From Rhodobacter sp. 24-YEA-8 (GTDB taxonomy: Bacteria > Pseudomonadota > Alphaproteobacteria > Rhodobacterales > Rhodobacteraceae), in the NCBI RefSeq assembly GCF_900105075.1, contig NZ_FNSK01000001.1:881001-945000 (forward strand): a DNA stretch of 64,000 bases, given 5' to 3'. Each line of letters starts with the position of its first letter. Position 1 is the stretch's first letter. The notes under the pieces are model-generated. The model saw only the letters and a program-made list of their open reading frames with translations. It had not been told where the DNA came from and did no database searches. Positions 47,874 to 57,060 of the stretch are shown piece by piece. Both the position numbers and the translations under genes were made by a program.

Positions 47874-48677
47874 ATGATGACGGCGATAGCTTTGACCATA
47901 GCGGGGTCTGATTCCGGCGGCGGCGCAGGGATCCAGGCCGATCTCAAAAGTTTCGCGGCGATGCGCGTTTACGGGGCCAGCGTGATCACCGCGATCACGG
48001 CGCAGAACACCCGCTCGGTGACAGCGGTGATGGCCCTGCCGGTGCAGATGGTCCGGGCGCAGCTTGATGCGGTGTTCGATGATCTTGCCGTGGGCGCGGT
48101 GAAGATCGGGATGCTGGGCGATCCGGAACTGGTCTCGACCGTAGCGGCGGCGCTGAAGGGGCGTAATCTGGCCCTGGTGGTTGATCCGGTGATGGTGGCG
48201 AAATCCGGCGACCGGCTGCTCGCGGCCGAGGCAGTCGCGGCGCTACGCGAGGAGCTTTTGCCGCTTGCGACGGTTTTGACCCCGAACCTGCCCGAAGCGG
48301 CCGATCTTCTGGGCGAAAGCCAGGCCAGCAGCCATGGGGTGCAGGAAATACAGGGGCGCGCGCTCCTGTCGCTTGGGCCGGCCTGGGTGTTGATGAAAGG
48401 CGGTCATGCCGGGGGGGCAGAATGCCGCGACCTGCTGATCGGCCCTGAACCCCATGTTTTCACGGCAGAACGCCAGCAGACCAAAAATACCCATGGCACC
48501 GGGTGCAGCTATGCCGCAGCGATTGCGGCAGGGCTGGCGCAGGGGATGACAATCCCCGATGCGGTGGCGCGGGCGCATCGCTGGCTCCAGGGGGCGATCC
48601 GGGCAGCGGATGCGCTGCAGGTCGGATCCGGCCATGGGCCGGTGCATCATTTCCACGCGCTCTGGCCGCAATCATGA
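47874..48677 (+). CDS. thiD: Hydroxymethylpyrimidine/phosphomethylpyrimidine kinase
   Basis: A 267-residue ribokinase-fold enzyme that makes HMP-PP in two steps. Marks are [17 protein letters not shown] at the start, [14 protein letters not shown] and the anion-hole [16 protein letters not shown]. The frame is open back through the riboswitch, but the start is the ATG at 47874. It leads the operon and overlaps thiO by ATGA. Confidence 0.96.
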   Translation: MMTAIALTIAGSDSGGGAGIQADLKSFAAMRVYGASVITAITAQNTRSVTAVMALPVQMVRAQLDAVFDDLAVGAVKIGMLGDPELVSTVAAALKGRNLALVVDPVMVAKSGDRLLAAEAVAALREELLPLATVLTPNLPEAADLLGESQASSHGVQEIQGRALLSLGPAWVLMKGGHAGGAECRDLLIGPEPHVFTAERQQTKNTHGTGCSYAAAIAAGLAQGMTIPDAVARAHRWLQGAIRAADALQVGSGHGPVHHFHALWPQS

Positions 48678-49651
48678 GCAGCGTCCATATTCTCGGGGCC
48701 GGTGTCATGGGCCTTGTGATGGCCAGTGAACTTACGGCGCGCGGCCATGAGGTCACGATCTCGGACCCTGCCGGAGGCCCCGGGCCGCAGGCCTGTTCCT
48801 GGTGGGCCGGCGGTATGCTGGCGCCATATTGCGAGGCGGAATCGGCAGAGGAACCGGTCGAACGGCTGGGGGCCGGCGCGGCCGCCTGGTGGCAATCCCA
48901 TACCGGGCTGGTCACCGGGGCCGGGACGCTGGTTCTGGCCGATCCGCGTGACCGGGGCGATCTGGCGCGCTTTGCGCGGCTGACCAAAGGACATCAGACC
49001 ATTGGCGGTGATGAGATCGCACAGCTTGAACCCGATCTGGAAGGCCGATTCCGCGAGGGGCTCTGCTTCAGAACCGAAGCACATCTGGCCCCGCGCGCGG
49101 CGCTTGGCGAACTGGCCCGCCGTCTCGCGGCCCGGGGGATCGTGGTGACGCCCGAGCCGTCAGAGGCGCCGCTGACCATCGACTGCCGGGGGCTCGCGGC
49201 GCGCGACAGTCTCAGTGACCTGCGTGGTGTGCGCGGTGAGATGCTGTTGATCCGCTGCGAGGGCGTGAGCCTTTCGCGCCCGGTCCGCCTCCTGCATCCC
49301 CGCATCCCGCTTTACATCGTGCCGCGCGGCGACGGGCATTTCATGCTGGGCGCCACGATGATCGAAAGCGGCTGGCGTGGCCAGGTGACGCTGCGGTCGA
49401 TGATGGAGCTGATGGCGGCGGCCTGGACGATCCATCCCGGTTTTGGCGAGGCCGAGCTGGTCGCGACCGGGGCCGATGCGCGCCCCGCTTTCCCCGACAA
49501 TCTGCCCCGGATCCGGCGGCGGGGCGATGTAATCTTTGCCAATGGTCTCTACCGCCACGGATTCCTCCTCTCGCCCGCCTGCGCGCGGATGGTGGCGGAA
49601 CATCTCGAGACCGGCGCACAGCCCGAGTTCATGGATGAGGTGAGGACATGA
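48674..49651 (+). CDS. thiO: Glycine oxidase ThiO
   Basis: A 325-residue FAD enzyme of the DAO family that oxidises glycine to dehydroglycine for the thiazole. The dinucleotide site is [17 protein letters not shown] and the C-terminus has [20 protein letters not shown]. It is overlapped by thiD and thiS with ATGA at both ends. Use of oxygen fits an aerobic ThiG pathway, as opposed to ThiH. Confidence 0.93.
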   Translation: MSSVHILGAGVMGLVMASELTARGHEVTISDPAGGPGPQACSWWAGGMLAPYCEAESAEEPVERLGAGAAAWWQSHTGLVTGAGTLVLADPRDRGDLARFARLTKGHQTIGGDEIAQLEPDLEGRFREGLCFRTEAHLAPRAALGELARRLAARGIVVTPEPSEAPLTIDCRGLAARDSLSDLRGVRGEMLLIRCEGVSLSRPVRLLHPRIPLYIVPRGDGHFMLGATMIESGWRGQVTLRSMMELMAAAWTIHPGFGEAELVATGADARPAFPDNLPRIRRRGDVIFANGLYRHGFLLSPACARMVAEHLETGAQPEFMDEVRT

Positions 49652-49842
49652 GAGTTTTCGTGAATGGAGAGGCAAGGCTGACCGGGGCGCGCACCCTGGC
49701 GGCTTTGCTTGAGGAACAGGGCTTTGGCGTAGCCGTGGCGACTGCGGTGAATGAGGTCTTCATCGCCAAAGTCGCGCGGCTGGAAACAGAAATACAAGAG
49801 GGCGACCGTGTCGAAGTGCTCGCCGCCATGCAGGGGGGCTGA
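49648..49842 (+). CDS. thiS: Sulfur carrier protein ThiS
   Basis: A 64-residue ubiquitin-fold protein that ends in Gly-Gly (AAMQGG), the site made into thiocarboxylate. It starts with VFVNGEARL. It overlaps thiO by four bases and is one base before thiG. Confidence 0.95.
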   Translation: MRVFVNGEARLTGARTLAALLEEQGFGVAVATAVNEVFIAKVARLETEIQEGDRVEVLAAMQGG

Positions 49843-49843
49843 G

Positions 49844-50608
49844 ATGCCGGTATTCTACGGAACTGCTGTTGAAAGCGCGCTGATGCTGGGCACGGCACAA
49901 TATCCCTCGCCGAAGATCCTGGAAGACGCGTTTCGCAGCTCTGAGGCCGGGATCGCCACCGTCTCATTGCGCCGCGAACAGCGAGATGGCGGTGACTTCC
50001 GCGCGCTTGTGGCAGATCTGGGCGCGAAGATCCTGCCCAATACCGCTGGCTGCCATACGGTGAAAGAGGCCGTGACCACGGCCCACATGGCGCGCGAGCT
50101 GTTCGCGACAGACTGGATCAAGCTTGAGGTGATCGGCCATACCGATACGCTGCAACCCGATGTCTTCGGACTGGCAGAGGCCGCCCGCATCCTGATTGCC
50201 GACGGGTTCAAGGTCTTTCCCTATACGACCGAGGATATTGGCGTCTGTGCGCGGCTGGTCGAGGCCGGTTGTGAGGTGCTGATGCCCTGGGGCGCGCCGA
50301 TTGGCTCGGGGCGGGGGCTGATGAACGAATATGGGCTGCGCGTGCTGCGGGCAGAGTTTCCCGATCAGGTTCTGGTGGTCGATGCCGGGATCGGGCTGCC
50401 TTCCCATGCGGCGCGGGCGATGGAGCTGGGCTTTGATGCTGTGCTTCTGAATACGGCGGTGGCCAAGGCCGGTGATCCGGCGCGGATGGCCGGGGCCATG
50501 GCCGGGGCGATCCGGGCGGGCAGGGCGGCCTATCTCGCGCAGCCGATGGAACCGCGCGATATGGCCGCGCCCTCGACACCCGTGGTGGGGAGGGCGTTTC
50601 TCGCATGA
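49844..50608 (+). CDS. thiG: Thiazole synthase ThiG
   Basis: A 254-residue TIM-barrel enzyme. It joins deoxyxylulose phosphate, dehydroglycine and ThiS thiocarboxylate into the thiazole. The Schiff-base lysine is K93 in DWIKLEVIG, with [14 protein letters not shown] as the phosphate site and [18 protein letters not shown] after. The frame is open before the start. The ATG at 49844 fits the length. Confidence 0.97.
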   Translation: MPVFYGTAVESALMLGTAQYPSPKILEDAFRSSEAGIATVSLRREQRDGGDFRALVADLGAKILPNTAGCHTVKEAVTTAHMARELFATDWIKLEVIGHTDTLQPDVFGLAEAARILIADGFKVFPYTTEDIGVCARLVEAGCEVLMPWGAPIGSGRGLMNEYGLRVLRAEFPDQVLVVDAGIGLPSHAARAMELGFDAVLLNTAVAKAGDPARMAGAMAGAIRAGRAAYLAQPMEPRDMAAPSTPVVGRAFLA

Positions 50609-51201
50609 CCCTGCCGCGTTTCTATCCGATTTTCGATTCTGCTGCCTGGGTGGCGCGGATGCTGCCGCTTGGGGTCCGCCTGGTGCAGCTGCGTGTCAAG
50701 GATCGCAGCGCTGACGAGACGCGCAGTGAGATCCGCGAGGCGCTGGACCTGTGCCGCGCGCATGATGCCATCCTTGTGGTCAATGATCACTGGCAGCTTG
50801 CAATTGAAGAAGGCTGTGACTGGATCCATCTCGGACAGGAGGATCTTGATGCCGCCGATCTGGTAGCGATCCGGCGGGCCGGGCTGCGGCTCGGTATATC
50901 GACCCATGACGAAGAAGAACTGGCGCGCGCGCTGGCGCTGGGCCCGGATTACATCGCCCTGGGGCCGGTCTGGCCGACGATCCTGAAACAGATGAAATGG
51001 CATCAGCAGGGGGTGGAAAAGCTTGCCGACTGGAAGGCCCGGATCGGGGATATCCCGCTGGTGGCGATCGGCGGTCTGACCCCCGCGCGCGCGGCAGAGG
51101 CCTTTGCCGCCGGGGCGGATCTGGTTTCAGTGGTGACCGATATCACACTGAACCCCGACCCCGAGGCACAGGTGCGGCACTGGCTCGGGGTGACGGGATG
51201 A
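50605..51201 (+). CDS. thiE: Thiamin-phosphate synthase-like protein ThiE
   Basis: A 198-residue TIM-barrel protein that couples HMP-PP and the thiazole phosphate. Seen are [41 protein letters not shown] and [13 protein letters not shown] with the phosphate-binding Gly. The sequence [15 protein letters not shown] is a known ThiE subgroup variant. It overlaps thiG and thiF by ATGA. Confidence 0.93.
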   Translation: MTLPRFYPIFDSAAWVARMLPLGVRLVQLRVKDRSADETRSEIREALDLCRAHDAILVVNDHWQLAIEEGCDWIHLGQEDLDAADLVAIRRAGLRLGISTHDEEELARALALGPDYIALGPVWPTILKQMKWHQQGVEKLADWKARIGDIPLVAIGGLTPARAAEAFAAGADLVSVVTDITLNPDPEAQVRHWLGVTG

Positions 51202-52175
51202 GCCGCTATGCGCGCCAGACCCTGCTGCCCGGGATCGGGGCCGGGGGGCAGGCGGCTTTCGCCGCGGCGCATCTGCTGGTCGTGGGGGCCGGGGGGCTGG
51301 GCGTGCCGGTGCTGCAATATCTGGCCGGTGCCGGTATCGGGCGTATCACCGTGATCGACCCGGACCGGGCCGAGGAAAGCAACCTTCACCGACAGCCGCT
51401 TTATGCGGGTGGTATCGGCGCGCCGAAGGCTGCACTTGCGGCAACTGCGCTGCGGCTCCTGAACCCTGACTGTCAGGTGACGGCGCTTGTGGCGCATTGC
51501 GATCCTGCAACTGCACCCGACCTGGTGGCGGCGGCCGATCTCATCCTCGATTGCGCCGATAGTTTCGCGGCAAGCTATCTGCTGTCTGACCTGTGCCACC
51601 GCGCCCGGAAGCCGCTGATCTCGGCTTCGGCGCTGGGGCTTTCGGGCTATGTCGGCGGGTTTTGCGGGGGCGCGCCTTCGCTCAGGGCGGTGTTCCCCGA
51701 CCTGCCGGAAACCCTTGCGACCTGCGCCAGCGCCGGTGTGCTGGGCCCGGTGGTAGGGATGCTGGGCACCGTCATGGCGCAGATGGCGCTGGCGCATCTG
51801 GCGGGGATCATGCCATCGCCGCTTGGCCAGCTGATCCGCTTTGACATGGCGGGCTGGCGCTTCAGCAGCTTTCGCTTTGACACCGCGCCCGAGCCGGAGA
51901 CGGCTTTCCCTTTCATCGCCAGGGCTGCGATCCGCCCCGGCGATTACGTGATCGAGCTGCGCGACCGCGCCGAGGCGCCGCTCGCGGTCACCCCCGCGGC
52001 CCATCGCATCGCGCCTGACCAGATCACGGGGGCCACGCCCGCGCCACATGAGCGCATCGTTCTCGCCTGCCGCTCCGGCCTCAGGGCCTGGCGCGCGGCG
52101 ACGCAACTCCATCCGATTTTTCCCAATGAGATCGTGCTGATCGCCGATCCGCCCCTGACGGAGACCGAGATATGA
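51198..52175 (+). CDS. thiF: ThiF/MoeB-type adenylyltransferase with rhodanese-like end
   Basis: A 325-residue E1-like enzyme that adenylates ThiS. It has the ATP site LLVVGAGGLGVPVLQYLAGAG, ESNLHRQPLY, DCADSFAASYLL and the Cys in TCASAGVLGPVVG. The C-terminus is a rhodanese-like piece with a CRSGLR loop (VLACRSGLRAWRA), which may deliver sulfur. The first zinc CxxC of MoeB/ThiF, normally in a CxxC-LFP context, is replaced by APSLRAVFP. Confidence 0.9.
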   Translation: MSRYARQTLLPGIGAGGQAAFAAAHLLVVGAGGLGVPVLQYLAGAGIGRITVIDPDRAEESNLHRQPLYAGGIGAPKAALAATALRLLNPDCQVTALVAHCDPATAPDLVAAADLILDCADSFAASYLLSDLCHRARKPLISASALGLSGYVGGFCGGAPSLRAVFPDLPETLATCASAGVLGPVVGMLGTVMAQMALAHLAGIMPSPLGQLIRFDMAGWRFSSFRFDTAPEPETAFPFIARAAIRPGDYVIELRDRAEAPLAVTPAAHRIAPDQITGATPAPHERIVLACRSGLRAWRAATQLHPIFPNEIVLIADPPLTETEI

Positions 52176-53113
52176 CCCGTTTCGCCCTGGCCCTGCTGGC
52201 CGGTATCGCGCTGACCGGACCCGCCCGGGCAGACGACCGTATGACCCTGATCCTTGACTGGTATGTGAACCCCGACCATGGCCCGGTGATCATCGCCCGG
52301 GAAAAGGGCTTTTTCAAAGAGCAGGGGCTTGAGGTTGAGATCATCGCGCCTGCCGACCCGACGGAGCCTCCGAAACTGGTCGCGGCGGGCCAGGCCGATC
52401 TGGCGGTCTCCTATCAGCCGCAGCTGCATCTCCAGGTTCATGAAGGGCTGCCGCTGGTCCGTGTCGGCACCCTGGTCGCGACCCCGCTCAATTGCCTGAT
52501 GGTGGCGGCAGACGGGCCGGTGCAGAGCCTTGGCGATCTCAGGGGAAAGCGAATCGGCTATTCGGTTTCGGGCGTCGAATCCGCGCTGCTGTCGGGGATG
52601 CTGGCCAGCGCCGGGCTGACGGCGGGGGATGTCGAAATGGTCAATGTGAACTGGTCGCTGACGCCGTCGCTCCTGACCGGTCAGGTCGACGCGGTGATCG
52701 GGGCGTTTCGCAATTTTGAAATGACACAGATGCGGCTTGCCGGTGGCAACGGGCGCTGTTTCTACCCCGAAGAGGCCGGGATCCCTGCATATGATGAGCT
52801 GATCTTCGTGGCCCATACCGGGTTTGACCAGGACCGCGTGACCCGCTTCCTGACCGCGATCGAGCGTGCGACGGCCTATATGATCAACCATCCCGATGCC
52901 GCATTCGAGGCTTTTGCCGCCACCGCGCCGGACCTTTCCGACCCGCTCAACACCGAAGCATGGGCCGCTACATTGCCGCGTTTTGCCCATTCTCCGGCGG
53001 CGCTGGATCATGGGCGCTATGCCAGGTTCGAGGCGTTTTTGCTGCAATCGGGCCTGACGGACACGCTTTTGCCGGTTTCGAAACTGGCGGTTGATCCGGG
53101 GGCGGCAGAATGA
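52172..53113 (+). CDS. thiY: ABC transporter substrate-binding protein, thiamin pyrimidine (ThiY-like)
   Basis: A 313-residue periplasmic protein with a signal peptide (FALALLAGIALTGPARA) and an NMT1/THI5-like fold: LILDWYVNPDHGPVIIAREK, GQADLAVSYQPQLHL, KRIGYSVSGVESALL. Relatives bind formyl-aminopyrimidine. Located in a thi operon, it is likely to take up HMP precursors. ATGA overlaps join it to thiF and tenA. Confidence 0.92.
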   Translation: MTRFALALLAGIALTGPARADDRMTLILDWYVNPDHGPVIIAREKGFFKEQGLEVEIIAPADPTEPPKLVAAGQADLAVSYQPQLHLQVHEGLPLVRVGTLVATPLNCLMVAADGPVQSLGDLRGKRIGYSVSGVESALLSGMLASAGLTAGDVEMVNVNWSLTPSLLTGQVDAVIGAFRNFEMTQMRLAGGNGRCFYPEEAGIPAYDELIFVAHTGFDQDRVTRFLTAIERATAYMINHPDAAFEAFAATAPDLSDPLNTEAWAATLPRFAHSPAALDHGRYARFEAFLLQSGLTDTLLPVSKLAVDPGAAE

Positions 53114-53787
53114 GCGCCGCTGATTACGGAGCCGGATTTGCTGCCCTGCGAAGCGCCTGTCCCGATGACTGGAACGCCTATACGCGGCACGCGTTTCTCG
53201 ACGCGCTGCACGATGGCTCGCTGCCGCGCGCCGATTTTCTCAGCTATCTGCGCCAAGATTATGTTTTCCTGATCCATTTCGCCCGGGCCTGGTCGCTTGC
53301 AGTGGTCAAGGCCGGCAATCTGGCCGAGATGCAGGCGGCCAGCGCGACGGTCCATGGCCTTCTGCATCACGAGATGGCGCTGCATATCCGGCTCTGCGCT
53401 GCGGCGGGAATATCGGCGGCAGATCTTGCCGCCACCGAGGAGGCGACCGGCAATCTGGCCTATACCCGGTATGTGCTGGATGCCGGGCTGAGTGGCGATT
53501 TCCTCGATCTGCTGGCGGCGCTGCTGCCTTGCGTGCTGGGCTATGGCGAGATCGGCGCGCGGCTGATCGCAACCGCCGGTGAAACGCCCTATCGTGACTG
53601 GATCGAAACCTATGGCGGCGAAACCTATCAGCAGATCTGCCGCGAGGCGGGGGCGCTTTTTGACATGGCCATCCGCGACCGCCTGGGCGAGGCCGCGCAG
53701 ACCCTGCCGCGCTGGCGCCAGCTCGAGCGCCATTTCCGTGTTGCCACGCGGCTTGAGGCCGGGTTCTGGCGCGCGGGCCTTGCGTGA
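53110..53787 (+). CDS. tenA: Aminopyrimidine aminohydrolase TenA
   Basis: A 225-residue helical enzyme of the TenA/thiaminase II family, which hydrolyses amino-HMP to HMP. The catalytic Cys is C141 in ALLPCVLGYGEIG, with FLSYLRQDYVFLIHFARAW, and HHEMALH in the middle. Located between the transport genes, so it processes the imported product. Overlap with thiY and thiZ is 4 bp each. Confidence 0.95.
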   Translation: MSAADYGAGFAALRSACPDDWNAYTRHAFLDALHDGSLPRADFLSYLRQDYVFLIHFARAWSLAVVKAGNLAEMQAASATVHGLLHHEMALHIRLCAAAGISAADLAATEEATGNLAYTRYVLDAGLSGDFLDLLAALLPCVLGYGEIGARLIATAGETPYRDWIETYGGETYQQICREAGALFDMAIRDRLGEAAQTLPRWRQLERHFRVATRLEAGFWRAGLA

Positions 53788-54476
53788 TGCAGCTTTCAGG
53801 CGAGGCCTGGATCGGCCGCGAGCGCCTTTTCCCGCCCTTGCGGCTGGAGCTGGCGGCGGGCGAATGGCTGGTGCTGCTTGGCCCGTCGGGCGTGGGCAAG
53901 ACCACGCTTTTGCGGCTGATCGGCGGACTTCCGGTCGGAGCGGAGTTTCGCGGTCAGATCACCGGCCGCATGCCGGTCGCGCTGATGGCACAGGATCCGG
54001 GGCTGATGCCCTGGGCCACGGTGGCGGCGAATATCACGCTGGGCGCCACGCTGCGCCGCGAGACGCCGGACCGCGCGCGGCTCGCGTCAGTGCTGGAACA
54101 GACCGGCCTTGCCCCCCATGCGGCAAAGCGTCCGGCCGAGCTCTCGGGCGGGCAGCGGCAGCGGGTGGCACTGGCACGGGTTTTGATGGAGGACCGGCCG
54201 CTTGTGCTGCTGGATGAGCCGTTTTCGGCGCTGGATATCGGGCTGAGGCTCCGGATGCAGGATCTTGCGGCGCGCCTGTTGCGCGACCGGACCGTGATGA
54301 TGATCAGCCATGATCCGGTCGAGGCCGCACGGCTCGCGAACCGGATCCTTCTGATGACGCCGGCGGGTCTTGAGGACATCGCAGCCCCCGCAGGTCGGAC
54401 ACCGCGTCCGAGCGACGCGCCAGAGGTTCAGAATGCCGCGACTGCGCTGACCCGGCGGCTGGTGGCGCTGGCATGA
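53784..54476 (+). CDS. thiZ: ABC transporter ATP-binding protein (ThiZ-like)
   Basis: A 230-residue nucleotide-binding subunit. Walker A is GPSGVGKTTLL, the Q-loop is LMAQDPGLMPW, the signature is LSGGQRQRVALAR, Walker B is LVLLDEPFSALD and the switch is MISHDPVEAARLA. Belongs to the nitrate/taurine-type ABC class. Paired with thiY and thiX. Confidence 0.93.
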   Translation: MMQLSGEAWIGRERLFPPLRLELAAGEWLVLLGPSGVGKTTLLRLIGGLPVGAEFRGQITGRMPVALMAQDPGLMPWATVAANITLGATLRRETPDRARLASVLEQTGLAPHAAKRPAELSGGQRQRVALARVLMEDRPLVLLDEPFSALDIGLRLRMQDLAARLLRDRTVMMISHDPVEAARLANRILLMTPAGLEDIAAPAGRTPRPSDAPEVQNAATALTRRLVALA

Positions 54477-55204
54477 TCCGGATTTCTGTTACCGTTCTGG
54501 TTCTGCTGGCGCTCTGGCAGGGGGTGATCCTTGCCACCGGCCTGCCGCCCTTTCTGCTGCCGTCACCAGGGGCGGTGGCCCGGGCGCTCTGGACCCATCA
54601 GGGGGTACTTGCGACAGCTTTCCTGAAAACGCTGACCGAGACCCTTGCGGGTTTCGCGCTTGGCGCGGTGATCGGGTGCGGGCTCGCGCTGCAGATGGCG
54701 GCGTCCGGGCGGCTGCGGCGCTGGCTTGGCCCGGTGGTCGTGGTCTCGCAAACCATCCCGATTTTCGCGCTGGCGCCGATCCTGACGCTCTGGCTGGGAT
54801 ATGGCATGGCGCCGAAACTGGCGGTGGTGGCGCTGGTGACATTCTTCCCGGTCGCAAGCGCCTTTCATGACGGGCTGACCCGCGTACCCCAGGCGCGGCT
54901 GGATCTGGCGCGGGTGATGGGGGCAGGGCGATGGGCGATGCTGATCCGGATCCGATTGCCTTCGGCGCTGCCGGATCTGGCCACGGGGCTGCGGCTTGCC
55001 GCCGTGCTGGCGCCGGTGGGCGCGGTGATCGGCGAATGGGTCGGCGGATCAGAGGGGCTTGGCGCAGTCATGCTGCATGCGAATGGCCGGATGCGGATCG
55101 ACCTTGTCTTCGCAAGCCTCGCGCTGGTCGTCGCATTGTCGCTGGGTTTTCAGCGCCTGATCGCCGGGCAGCTTGCCGCCCGGCTGGAGCGTTATGCCGG
55201 CTGA
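54473..55204 (+). CDS. thiX: ABC transporter permease (ThiX-like)
   Basis: A 243-residue inner-membrane permease with about six helices. The EAA loop is ARVMGAGRWAMLIRIRLPSA. A GEWVGGSEGLG segment typical of this subclass follows. It starts in an ATGA overlap with thiZ and is the last gene of the operon. Confidence 0.92.
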   Translation: MIRISVTVLVLLALWQGVILATGLPPFLLPSPGAVARALWTHQGVLATAFLKTLTETLAGFALGAVIGCGLALQMAASGRLRRWLGPVVVVSQTIPIFALAPILTLWLGYGMAPKLAVVALVTFFPVASAFHDGLTRVPQARLDLARVMGAGRWAMLIRIRLPSALPDLATGLRLAAVLAPVGAVIGEWVGGSEGLGAVMLHANGRMRIDLVFASLALVVALSLGFQRLIAGQLAARLERYAG

Positions 55205-55209
55205 AAGAG

Positions 55210-55230
55210 GGCGGGGCTTTCGGCCCCGCC
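55210..55230. terminator. Bidirectional hairpin between thi operon and glmS
   Basis: GGCGGGGC (55210-55217), a TTTCG loop and GCCCCGCC (55223-55230), 5 bp after the thiX stop and 2 bp from the glmS stop. No long T-run follows on either side. Confidence 0.7.
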
Positions 55231-55232
55231 GA

Positions 55233-57056
55233 TCACTCCACCGTCACCGATTTCGCAAGGTTCCGCGGCTGGTCCACATCGGTGCCTTTCGCAATCGCGG
55301 TATGATAGGCCAGCAGCTGCGCCGGCACCGCGTAAAGGATCGGCGCCCAGACCGGGTCGACTTCGGGCAGCGTCAGCTGCGCCCAGGTGCCCTGTCCGGC
55401 ATGGGCAATGCCCGCCGCATCCGACAGCAAAAGCACCTTGCCATGACGTGCCATCACCTCTTGCATATTCGACACCGTCTTGTCGAAGAGCGGGTCCGAG
55501 GGCGCCATCACGATCACCGGCACATTGGCATCGATCAATGCGATGGGGCCGTGTTTCAGCTCGCCCGATGCATAGCCTTCGGCGTGTATATAGCTGATTT
55601 CTTTCAGCTTAAGTGCACCTTCCAATGCCATCGGATACATCGGCCCGCGCCCGAGGAAGAGGATGTCGCGCGCCTCTGCCAGCTCGTTCGACACCGTCGC
55701 GATCTGGTCTGACAGCGCCAGTGCCGCATTCAGCAGCCCTGGCAGATTGCGCAGACTGACGATGCGCGCGGTCAGCTCATCTGCCGTGATCCTGCCCCGG
55801 TCAGAGGCGGCTTTCAGCGCCATCAGCGCCAGCACCATCAGCTGGCAGGAAAACGCTTTCGTCGAGGCGACGCCGATCTCGGCGCCCGCAAGGATCGGCA
55901 GCACCAGATCGCTTTCGCGCGCGATCGAGGAGGTCGGCACATTCACGACCGAGACCACCTTCGCCACTTTTTCCTTCACATAACGCAGGGCGGCCAGAGT
56001 ATCGGCGGTCTCGCCCGACTGGCTGACAAACAGTGCCATCGAGCGATCCGAGAGCACCGGCTCGCGGTAGCGGAACTCGGATGCGACGTCGATTTCCGCC
56101 GGGATGCCGGCGATCTGCTCAAACCAGTATTTCGCGACATGGGTGGCATAGCTTGCCGTGCCGCAGGCCACCATCACCACCCGGTCGATATTGGTGAAAT
56201 CGAGGCCCTCGGGCAGGTTCAGCGCCGGGCTGGCGCTTGATCCGGTATAATGGCGCAAAGCATCGGCCAGCACGACCGGCTGTTCGGCGATTTCCTTGGC
56301 CATGAAATGCTTGTAGCCGCCCTTTTCCACCCGGGTGGCGCCCAGCTGGATGCGGGTCTCGGCCCGGTTGGCGCGGCGGCCTGCGGCGTCGAAAATCTCG
56401 GCGCCTTTGCGGGTCAGAACCGCCCAGTCACCCTCTTCGAGATAGGTGATGCGATCGGTCATCGGCGCCAGCGCAATCGCGTCTGATCCGACAAACATCT
56501 CGCCTTCGCCGCGCCCGATGGCGAGCGGGCTGCCCTTGCGGGCGCAGATGATCAGATCATCCTCACCCTCGAACAGCATGCAAAGCGCGAAGGCGCCATC
56601 GAGCCGGGGCAGGGTCTCACGCGCGGCCTCGATGGGGGTCGCGCCCTTGTCCATGCTGCGTTTCAGCAGCAGCGCAACCGTTTCGGTATCGGTCTCGGAT
56701 TCCTGGACATAACCGTCTTCCGCCAGCTCGCTGCGCAGCGCGCGGAAATTCTCGATAATGCCGTTATGAACCACCGCCACGCCACCTGCGCGGTGGGGAT
56801 GCGCATTCACCACTGTCGCGGCGCCATGGGTCGCCCAGCGGGTATGGCCGATGCCGGATTTCCCTGCCAGCGGCTCATGCACCAGCAGATCCGAGAGGTT
56901 CACCAGCTTGCCCACCGCGCGGCGGCGGTCCAGCCGCCCGCTGTTCACCGTGGCGATCCCTGCGGAATCGTAGCCGCGATATTCCAGCCGCTTCAGCCCC
57001 TCGACCAGCAGCGGCGCCACTTCGTTATTGCCCAGAACACCAACTATGCCACACAT
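55233..57056 (-). CDS. glmS: Glutamine-fructose-6-phosphate transaminase (isomerizing)
   Basis: A 607-residue enzyme that makes glucosamine-6-phosphate. The N-terminal glutaminase begins with the catalytic C2 (MCGIVGVLG) and has GYDSAGIA and HTRWATHG. Two SIS sugar-isomerase domains follow (ACGTASYATHVAKYW and SQSGETADTLAALRYVKE), ending PRNLAKSVTVE. It lies after glmU by 4 bp, the two forming one unit toward UDP-GlcNAc. No glmS ribozyme is expected here. Confidence 0.97.
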   Translation of the reverse strand: MCGIVGVLGNNEVAPLLVEGLKRLEYRGYDSAGIATVNSGRLDRRRAVGKLVNLSDLLVHEPLAGKSGIGHTRWATHGAATVVNAHPHRAGGVAVVHNGIIENFRALRSELAEDGYVQESETDTETVALLLKRSMDKGATPIEAARETLPRLDGAFALCMLFEGEDDLIICARKGSPLAIGRGEGEMFVGSDAIALAPMTDRITYLEEGDWAVLTRKGAEIFDAAGRRANRAETRIQLGATRVEKGGYKHFMAKEIAEQPVVLADALRHYTGSSASPALNLPEGLDFTNIDRVVMVACGTASYATHVAKYWFEQIAGIPAEIDVASEFRYREPVLSDRSMALFVSQSGETADTLAALRYVKEKVAKVVSVVNVPTSSIARESDLVLPILAGAEIGVASTKAFSCQLMVLALMALKAASDRGRITADELTARIVSLRNLPGLLNAALALSDQIATVSNELAEARDILFLGRGPMYPMALEGALKLKEISYIHAEGYASGELKHGPIALIDANVPVIVMAPSDPLFDKTVSNMQEVMARHGKVLLLSDAAGIAHAGQGTWAQLTLPEVDPVWAPILYAVPAQLLAYHTAIAKGTDVDQPRNLAKSVTVE

Positions 57057-57060
57057 GGGA

